Assembly (NCBI GenBank): GCA_030063045.1
Contig: JAQSEB010000015.1
Span: 558,001-622,000 of the forward strand
Source: Pratylenchus scribneri
Lineage: Eukaryota > Nematoda > Chromadorea > Rhabditida > Pratylenchidae
Reading direction: 5' to 3'
DNA: 64,000 nt
Each line of letters starts with the position of its first letter. The stretch's first letter is position 1. The position numbers and the translations under genes were made by a program. Below the pieces are notes generated by a model. It saw only the letters and a program-made list of their open reading frames with translations. It was not told the origin of the DNA and did not search any database. Positions 53,446-62,999 of the stretch are shown here, one piece after another.

Positions 53446-54641
53446 TAATATAACCTCATATTGATTTTTTATGAATTTCTAAAAAATGGCCACAAATTCA
53501 ATTATATACCTAGGGTATATTTGACATGTTTTAGTTCTAGATTTGAATTTTTTGTAATTCTTTTTATAGATTCATATTCTCCATCGAAAATACAGTCCTA
53601 TATTTTTTATTTTGTTAATATACCCTCATATTGATTTTTTACGAGTTTCTAAAAAATGGCCACAAATTCAAATATATGCCTAGGGTATATTTGACATGTT
53701 TTGGACTCGGATTTGAATTTTTTGAAATTCTTTTAATAGTATCATATTCTCCATCAAAAAATACAGTCCTATATTTTTTATTTTATTAATATAACCTCAT
53801 ATTGATTTTTTATGAATTTCTAAAAATTGGCCACAAATTCAATTATATGCCTAGGGTATATTTGACAAGTTTTGGACTCGGATTTGAATTTTTTGAAATT
53901 CTTTTAATAGTATCATATTCTCCATCAAAAAATACAGTCCTATATTTTTTATTTTATTAATATAACCTCATATTGATTTTTTATGAATTTCTAAAAATTG
54001 GCCACAAATTCAATTATATGCCTAGAGTATATTTGACAAGTTTTGGACTCGGATTTGAATTTTTTGAAATTCTTTTAATAGTATCATATTCTCCATCAAA
54101 AAATACAGTCCTATATTTTTTATTTTATTAATATAACCTCATATTGATTTTTTACGAGTTTCTAAAAAATGGCCACAAATTCAAATATATGCCTAGGGTA
54201 TATTTGACATGTTTTGGACTCGGATTTGAATTTTTTGAAATTCTTTTAATAGAATCATATTCTCCATCAAAAAATACAGTCCTATATTTTTTATTTTATT
54301 AATATAACCTCATATTGATTTTTTATGAATTTCTAAAAATTGGCCACAAATTCAATTATATGCCTAGGGTATATTTGACATGTTTAGGACTCGGATTTGA
54401 ATTTTTTGAAATTCTTTTAATAGAATCATATTCTCCATCAAAAAATACAGTCCTATATTTTTTATTTTATTAATATAACCTCATATTGATTTTTTATGAA
54501 TTTCTAAAAATTGGCCACAAATTCAATTATATGCCTAGGGTATATTTGACAAGTTTTGGACTCGGATTTGAATTTTTTGAAATTCTTTTAATAGTATCAT
54601 ATTCTCCATCAAAAAATACAGTCCTATATTTTTTATTTTAT
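53446..54641 (+). repeat. 7-monomer higher-order unit, copy 1
   Basis: 1,196 bp (7 x 171 minus 1). Order: T/CATCGAAAATAC/TTTTGTT; H G(GTATCAT); g(GTATCAT); g with GCCTAGAGTA; H G(AATCAT); G with ATGTTTAGGACTCGG; g(GTATCAT). The rare TTTAGGACTCGG marker is at 54381 and its partner at 55577. Confidence 0.9.
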
Positions 54642-55837
54642 TAATATAACCTCATATTGATTTTTTATGAATTTCTAAAAAATGGCCACAAATTCAATTA
54701 TATACCTAGGGTATATTTGACATGTTTTAGTTCTAGATTTGAATTTTTTGTAATTCTTTTTATAGATTCATATTCTCCATCGAAAATACAGTCCTATATT
54801 TTTTATTTTGTTAATATACCCTCATATTGATTTTTTACGAGTTTCTAAAAAATGGCCACAAATTCAAATATATGCCTAGGGTATATTTGACATGTTTTGG
54901 ACTCGGATTTGAATTTTTTGAAATTCTTTTAATAGTATCATATTCTCCATCAAAAAATACAGTCCTATATTTTTTATTTTATTAATATAACCTCATATTG
55001 ATTTTTTATGAATTTCTAAAAATTGGCCACAAATTCAATTATATGCCTAGGGTATATTTGACAAGTTTTGGACTCGGATTTGAATTTTTTGAAATTCTTT
55101 TAATAGTATCATATTCTCCATCAAAAAATACAGTCCTATATTTTTTATTTTATTAATATAACCTCATATTGATTTTTTATGAATTTCTAAAAATTGGCCA
55201 CAAATTCAATTATATGCCTAGAGTATATTTGACAAGTTTTGGACTCGGATTTGAATTTTTTGAAATTCTTTTAATAGTATCATATTCTCCATCAAAAAAT
55301 ACAGTCCTATATTTTTTATTTTATTAATATAACCTCATATTGATTTTTTACGAGTTTCTAAAAAATGGCCACAAATTCAAATATATGCCTAGGGTATATT
55401 TGACATGTTTTGGACTCGGATTTGAATTTTTTGAAATTCTTTTAATAGAATCATATTCTCCATCAAAAAATACAGTCCTATATTTTTTATTTTATTAATA
55501 TAACCTCATATTGATTTTTTATGAATTTCTAAAAATTGGCCACAAATTCAATTATATGCCTAGGGTATATTTGACATGTTTAGGACTCGGATTTGAATTT
55601 TTTGAAATTCTTTTAATAGAATCATATTCTCCATCAAAAAATACAGTCCTATATTTTTTATTTTATTAATATAACCTCATATTGATTTTTTATGAATTTC
55701 TAAAAATTGGCCACAAATTCAATTATATGCCTAGGGTATATTTGACAAGTTTTGGACTCGGATTTGAATTTTTTGAAATTCTTTTAATAGTATCATATTC
55801 TCCATCAAAAAATACAGTCCTATATTTTTTATTTTAT
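54642..55837 (+). repeat. 7-monomer higher-order unit, copy 2
   Basis: 1,196 bp, same seven units in order: CATCGAAAATAC 53586 to 54782, GAGTATATT 54025 to 55221, TTTAGGACTCGG 54381 to 55577. A third, expanded copy is at 59077-60443. The unit that follows (55838) repeats the GAGTATATT/g type but ends TTTTGTT. Confidence 0.9.
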
Positions 55838-56862
55838 TAATATAACCTCATATTGATTTTTTATGAATTTCTAAAAATTGGCCACAAATTCAATTATATG
55901 CCTAGAGTATATTTGACAAGTTTTGGACTCGGATTTGAATTTTTTGAAATTCTTTTAATAGTATCATATTCTCCATCAAAAAATACAGTCCTATATTTTT
56001 TATTTTGTTAATATACCCTCATATTGATTTTTTATGAATTTCTAAAAAATGGCCACAAATTCAATTATATACCTAGGGTATATTTGACATGTTTTAGTTC
56101 TAGATTTGAATTTTTTGTAATTCTTTTAATAGAATCAAATTCTCCATCAAAAAATACAGTCCTATATTTTTTATTTTGTTAATATACCCTCATATTGATT
56201 TTTTATGAATTTCTAAAAAATGGCCACAAATTCAATTATATACCTAGGGTATATTTGACATGTTTTAGTTCTAGATTTGAATTTTTTGTAATTCTTTTCA
56301 TAGATTCATATTCTCCATCGAAAATACAGTCCTATATTTTTTATTTTGTTAATATACCCTCATATTGATTTTTTACGAGTTTCTAAAAAATGGCCACAAA
56401 TTCAAATATATGCCTAGGGTATATTTGACATGTTTTGGACTCGGATTTGAATTTTTTGAAATTCTTTTAATAGTATCATAATCTCCATCAAAAAATACAG
56501 TCCTATATTTTTTATTTTATTAATATAACCTCATATTGATTTTTTATGAATTTCTAAAAAATGGCCACAAATTCAATTATATACCTAGGGTATATTTGAC
56601 ATGTTTTAGTTCTAGATTTGAATTTTTTGTAATTCTTTTAATAGAATCAAATTCTCCATCAAAAAATACAGTCCTATATTTTTTATTTTGTTAATATACC
56701 CTCATATTGATTTTTTACGAGTTTCTAAAAAATGGCCACAAATTCAAATATATGCCTAGGGTATATTTGACATGTTTTGGACTCGGATTTGAATTTTTTG
56801 AAATTCTTTTAATAGATTCATATTCTCCATCAAAAAATACAGTCCTATATTTTTTATTTTCT

Positions 56863-58905
56863 AAATATACCCTCATATTGATTTTTTATGAATTTCTAAA
56901 AAATGGCCCCAAATTGAATTATGCCTAGGGTATATTTGACATGTTTTAGTTCAGGATTTGAATTTTTTGTAATTCTTTTTATAGATTCATATTCTGCATC
57001 AAAAAATACAGTCCTATATTTTTTATTTTCTAAATATACCCTCATATTGATTTTTTATGAATTTCTAAAATATGGCCACAAATTCAATTATATGCCTAGG
57101 GTATATTTGACATGTTTTAGTTCAGGATTTGAATTTTTTGAAATATTTTTAATTGATTCATATTCTCCATCAAAAAATACAGTCCTATATTTTTTATTTT
57201 CTAAATATACCCTCATATTGATTTTTTATGAATTTCTAAAATATGGCCACAAATTCAATTATATGCCTAGAGTATATTTGACATGTTTTAGTTCAGGATT
57301 TGAATTTTTTGAAATATTTTTAATAGATTCATATTCTCCATCAAAAAATACAGTCCTATATTTTTTATTTTCTAAATATACCCTTATATTGATTTTTTAT
57401 GAATTTCTAAAATATGGCCACAAATTCAATTATATGCCTAGAGAATTTTGACATGTTTTAGTTCAGGATTTGAATTTTTTGAAATTCTTTTTAGAGATTC
57501 ATATTCTCCATCAAAAAATACAGTCCTATATTTTTTATTTTCTAAATATACCCTCATATTGATTTTTTATGAATTTCTAAAATATGGCCACAAATTCAAT
57601 TATATGCCTAGGATATATTTGACATGTTTTAGTTCAGGATTTGAATTTTTTGAAATATTTTTAATAGATTCATATTCTCCATCAAAAAATACAGTCCTAT
57701 ATTTTTTATTTTCTAAATATACCCTTATATTGATTTTTTATGAATTTCTAAAAAATGGCCCCAAATTGAATTATGCCTAGGGTATATTTGACATGTTTTA
57801 ATTCAGGATTTGAATTTTTTGAAATATTTTTAATAGATTCATATTCTCCATCAAAAAATACAGTCCTATATTTTTTATTTTCTAAATATACCCTTATATT
57901 GATTTTTTATGAATTTCTAAAATATGGCCACAAATTCAATTATATGCCTAGGATATATTTGACATGTTTTAGTTCAGGATTTGAATTTTTTGAAATTCTT
58001 TTTAGAGATTCATATTCTCCATCAAAAAATACAGTCCTATATTTTTTATTTTATTAATATACCCTCATATTGATTTTTTATGAATTTCTAAAAAATGGCC
58101 CCAAATTGAATTATGCCTAGGGTATATTTGACATGTTTTAATTCAGGATTTGAATTTTTTGAAATATTTTTAATAGATTCATATTCTCCATCAAAAAATA
58201 CAGTCCTATATTTTTTATTTTCTAAATATACCCTTATATTGATTTTTTATGAATTTCTAAAAAATGGCCACAAATTCAATTATATGCCTAGGGTATATTT
58301 GACATGTTTTAGTTCAGGATTTGAATTTTTTGAAATATTTTTAATAGATTCATATTCTCCATCAAAAAATACAGTCTTATATTTTTTATTTTCTAAATAT
58401 ACCCTCATATTGATTTTTTATGAATTTCTAAAATATGGCCACAAATTCAATTATATGCCTAGGATATATTTGACATGTTTTAGTTCAGGATTTGAATTTT
58501 TTGAAATATTTTTAATAGATTCATATTCTCCATCAAAAAATACAGTCCTATATTTTTTATTTTCTAAATATACCCTTATATTGATTTTTTATGAATTTCT
58601 AAAAAATGGCCCCAAATTGAATTATGCCTAGGGTATATTTGACATGTTTTAATTCAGGATTTGAATTTTTTGAAATATTTTTAATAGATTCATATTCTCC
58701 ATCAAAAAATACAGTCCTATATTTTTTATTTTCTAAATATACCCTTATATTGATTTTTTATGAATTTCTAAAATATGGCCACAAATTCAATTATATGCCT
58801 AGGATATATTTGACATGTTTTAGTTCAGGATTTGAATTTTTTGAAATATTTTTAATAGATTCATATTCTCCATCAAAAAATACAGTCCTATATTTTTTAT
58901 TTTAT
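56863..58905 (+). repeat. S/A subfamily block, copy 1 (12 monomers)
   Basis: 2,043 bp, 12 monomers minus 9. Barcodes are AGTTCAGG (S) or AATTCAGG (A). Diagnostic features: TTTTCTAAATATACC at most joins, GAAATATTTTTAATAGATTC tails, and AAAATATGG. Four units are 2 bp short (GGCCCCAAATTGAATTATGCC). Two units (57374, 57884) carry TTTTTAGAGATTC. The CTAAATA join removes the TAA stop that the other monomers have in one frame, so reading frames run through several monomers. I treat these as non-coding satellite. Confidence 0.9.
57544..58054 (+). repeat. Three-monomer segment present only in super-unit copy 1
   Basis: 511 bp: S (GGATATATT), A (GGCCCC), S (GGATATATT, AGAGATTC). The preceding unit also carries AGAGATTC, exactly 511 bp upstream (57491 versus 58002). 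Copy 2 has one AGAGATTC unit at this place, followed directly by the TTATTAATATACCC join. A closely similar trimer occurs at 58395-58905. Confidence 0.88.
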
Positions 58906-59076
58906 TAATATACCCTCATATTGATTTTTTATGAATTTCTAAAAATTGGCCACAAATTCAATTATATGCCTAGGGTATATTTGACAAGTTTTGGACTCGG
59001 ATTTGAATTTTTTGAAATTCTTTTAATAGTATCATATTCTCCATCAAAAAATACAGTCCTATATTTTTTATTTTAT

Positions 59077-60443
59077 TAATATAACCTCATATTGATTTTT
59101 TATGAATTTCTAAAAAATGGCCACAAATTCAATTATATACCTAGGGTATATTTGACATGTTTTAGTTCTAGATTTGAATTTTTTGTAATTCTTTTTATAG
59201 ATTCATATTCTCCATCGAAAATACAGTCCTATATTTTTTATTTTGTTAATATACCCTCATATTGATTTTTTACGAGTTTCTAAAAAATGGCCACAAATTC
59301 AAATATATGCCTAGGGTATATTTGACATGTTTTGGACTCGGATTTGAATTTTTTGAAATTCTTTTAATAGTATCATATTCTCCATCAAAAAATACAGTCC
59401 TATATTTTTTATTTTATTAATATAACCTCATATTGATTTTTTATGAATTTCTAAAAATTGGCCACAAATTCAATTATATGCCTAGGGTATATTTGACAAG
59501 TTTTGGACTCGGATTTGAATTTTTTGAAATTCTTTTAATAGTATCATATTCTCCATCAAAAAATACAGTCCTATATTTTTTATTTTATTAATATAACCTC
59601 ATATTGATTTTTTATGAATTTCTAAAAATTGGCCACAAATTCAATTATATGCCTAGGGTATATTTGACAAGTTTTGGACTCGGATTTGAATTTTTTGAAA
59701 TTCTTTTAATAGTATCATATTCTCCATCAAAAAATACAGTCCTATATTTTTTATTTTATTAATATAACCTCATATTGATTTTTTATGAATTTCTAAAAAT
59801 TGGCCACAAATTCAATTATATGCCTAGAGTATATTTGACAAGTTTTGGACTCGGATTTGAATTTTTTGAAATTCTTTTAATAGTATCATATTCTCCATCA
59901 AAAAATACAGTCCTATATTTTTTATTTTATTAATATAACCTCATATTGATTTTTTACGAGTTTCTAAAAAATGGCCACAAATTCAAATATATGCCTAGGG
60001 TATATTTGACATGTTTTGGACTCGGATTTGAATTTTTTGAAATTCTTTTAATAGAATCATATTCTCCATCAAAAAATACAGTCCTATATTTTTTATTTTA
60101 TTAATATAACCTCATATTGATTTTTTATGAATTTCTAAAAATTGGCCACAAATTCAATTATATGCCTAGGGTATATTTGACATGTTTAGGACTCGGATTT
60201 GAATTTTTTGAAATTCTTTTAATAGAATCATATTCTCCATCAAAAAATACAGTCCTATATTTTTTATTTTATTAATATAACCTCATATTGATTTTTTATG
60301 AATTTCTAAAAATTGGCCACAAATTCAATTATATGCCTAGGGTATATTTGACAAGTTTTGGACTCGGATTTGAATTTTTTGAAATTCTTTTAATAGTATC
60401 ATATTCTCCATCAAAAAATACAGTCCTATATTTTTTATTTTAT
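59077..60443 (+). repeat. 7-monomer unit, third copy with one extra g monomer
   Basis: 1,367 bp, eight monomers. It matches 54642-55837 except that the g(GTATCAT) unit is doubled (59418 and 59589) before the GAGTATATT unit. A second extra g monomer (60273 or 60444) falls just beyond it. The rare TTTAGGACTCGG marker is at 60183. Confidence 0.88.
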
Positions 60444-61808
60444 TAATATAACCTCATATTGATTTTTTATGAATTTCTAAAAATTGGCCACAAATTCAAT
60501 TATATGCCTAGGGTATATTTGACAAGTTTTGGACTCGGATTTGAATTTTTTGAAATTCTTTTAATAGTATCATATTCTCCATCAAAAAATACAGTCCTAT
60601 ATTTTTTATTTTATTAATATAACCTCATATTGATTTTTTATGAATTTCTAAAAATTGGCCACAAATTCAATTATATGCCTAGAGTATATTTGACAAGTTT
60701 TGGACTCGGATTTGAATTTTTTGAAATTCTTTTAATAGTATCATATTCTCCATCAAAAAATACAGTCCTATATTTTTTATTTTGTTAATATACCCTCATA
60801 TTGATTTTTTATGAATTTCTAAAAAATGGCCACAAATTCAATTATATACCTAGGGTATATTTGACATGTTTTAGTTCTAGATTTGAATTTTTTGTAATTC
60901 TTTTAATAGAATCAAATTCTCCATCAAAAAATACAGTCCTATATTTTTTATTTTGTTAATATACCCTCATATTGATTTTTTATGAATTTCTAAAAAATGG
61001 CCACAAATTCAATTATATACCTAGGGTATATTTGACATGTTTTAGTTCTAGATTTGAATTTTTTGTAATTCTTTTTATAGATTCATATTCTCCATCGAAA
61101 ATACAGTCCTATATTTTTTATTTTGTTAATATACCCTCATATTGATTTTTTACGAGTTTCTAAAAAATGGCCACAAATTCAAATATATGCCTAGGGTATA
61201 TTTGACATGTTTTGGACTCGGATTTGAATTTTTTGAAATTCTTTTAATAGTATCATATTCTCCATCAAAAAATACAGTCCTATATTTTTTATTTTATTAA
61301 TATAACCTCATATTGATTTTTTATGAATTTCTAAAAAATGGCCACAAATTCAATTATATACCTAGGGTATATTTGACATGTTTTAGTTCTAGATTTGAAT
61401 TTTTTGTAATTCTTTTAATAGAATCAAATTCTCCATCAAAAAATACAGTCCTATATTTTTTATTTTGTTAATATACCCTCATATTGATTTTTTACGAGTT
61501 TCTAAAAAATGGCCACAAATTCAAATATATGCCTAGGGTATATTTGACATGTTTTGGACTCGGATTTGAATTTTTTGAAATTCTTTTAATAGATTCATAT
61601 TCTCCATCAAAAAATACAGTCCTATATTTTTTATTTTCTAAATATACCCTCATATTGATTTTTTATGAATTTCTAAAAAATGGCCCCAAATTGAATTATG
61701 CCTAGGGTATATTTGACATGTTTTAGTTCAGGATTTGAATTTTTTGTAATTCTTTTTATAGATTCATATTCTCCATCAAAAAATACAGTCCTATATTTTT
61801 TATTTTCT

Positions 61809-62999
61809 AAATATACCCTCATATTGATTTTTTATGAATTTCTAAAATATGGCCACAAATTCAATTATATGCCTAGGGTATATTTGACATGTTTTAGTTC
61901 AGGATTTGAATTTTTTGAAATATTTTTAATTGATTCATATTCTCCATCAAAAAATACAGTCCTATATTTTTTATTTTCTAAATATACCCTCATATTGATT
62001 TTTTATGAATTTCTAAAATATGGCCACAAATTCAATTATATGCCTAGAGTATATTTGACATGTTTTAGTTCAGGATTTGAATTTTTTGAAATATTTTTAA
62101 TAGATTCATATTCTCCATCAAAAAATACAGTCCTATATTTTTTATTTTCTAAATATACCCTTATATTGATTTTTTATGAATTTCTAAAATATGGCCACAA
62201 ATTCAATTATATGCCTAGAGTATTTTGACATGTTTTAGTTCAGGATTTGAATTTTTTGAAATTCTTTTTAGAGATTCATATTCTCCATCAAAAAATACAG
62301 TCCTATATTTTTTATTTTATTAATATACCCTCATATTGATTTTTTATGAATTTCTAAAAAATGGCCCCAAATTGAATTATGCCTAGGGTATATTTGACAT
62401 GTTTTAATTCAGGATTTGAATTTTTTGAAATATTTTTAATAGATTCATATTCTCCATCAAAAAATACAGTCCTATATTTTTTATTTTCTAAATATACCCT
62501 TATATTGATTTTTTATGAATTTCTAAAAAATGGCCACAAATTCAATTATATGCCTAGGGTATATTTGACATGTTTTAGTTCAGGATTTGAATTTTTTGAA
62601 ATATTTTTAATAGATTCATATTCTCCATCAAAAAATACAGTCTTATATTTTTTTTTTCTAAATATACCCTCATATTGATTTTTTATGAATTTCTAAAATA
62701 TGGCCACAAATTCAATTATATGCCTAGGATATATTTGACATGTTTTAGTTCAGGATTTGAATTTTTTGAAATATTTTTAATAGATTCATATTCTCCATCA
62801 AAAAATACAGTCCTATATTTTTTATTTTCTAAATATACCCTTATATTGATTTTTTATGAATTTCTAAAAAATGGCCCCAAATTGAATTATGCCTAGGGTA
62901 TATTTGACATGTTTTAATTCAGGATTTGAATTTTTTGAAATATTTTTAATAGATTCATATTCTCCATCAAAAAATACAGTCCTATATTTTTTATTTTCT
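61809..62999 (+). repeat. 1,191-bp 7-monomer S/A unit, copy 1
   Basis: Order: S with TAATTGATTC; S with GAGTATATT; S with GAGTATTTTG and AGAGATTC; A with GGCCCC; S with ACAGTCTTAT; S with GGATATATT; A with GGCCCC. A private 1-bp loss in the ACAGTCTTAT unit gives an unbroken run of 10 T near 62645, absent from the other two copies of that unit (near 58376 and 63836). Confidence 0.9.

Larger units (their letters stand above)
54471..58905 (+). repeat. 26-monomer super-unit, copy 1
   Basis: 4,435 bp. It joins two different subfamilies: 14 G/g/T/H monomers (54471-56862) and 12 S/A monomers (56863-58905). Copy 2 begins at 58906. Offset is +4,435 at the left end and +4,777 through 55838-57543, because copy 2 has gained two monomers. 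Across the 1.7 kb at +4,777 I noticed only four base differences, at 56299, 56481, 56996 and 57444. Confidence 0.9.

Noticed and set aside
56707..58908. Overlapping open reading frames of 73-176 codons with 57-residue repeats (also at 61484-63419)
   Set aside because: They are the satellite monomer read in one frame. The repeat is an exact multiple of three, the join variant removes a stop, and all start at monomer-internal ATGs. No signal, domain or codon bias distinguishes them, and the frame is broken by 1-2 bp indels without any sign of constraint.
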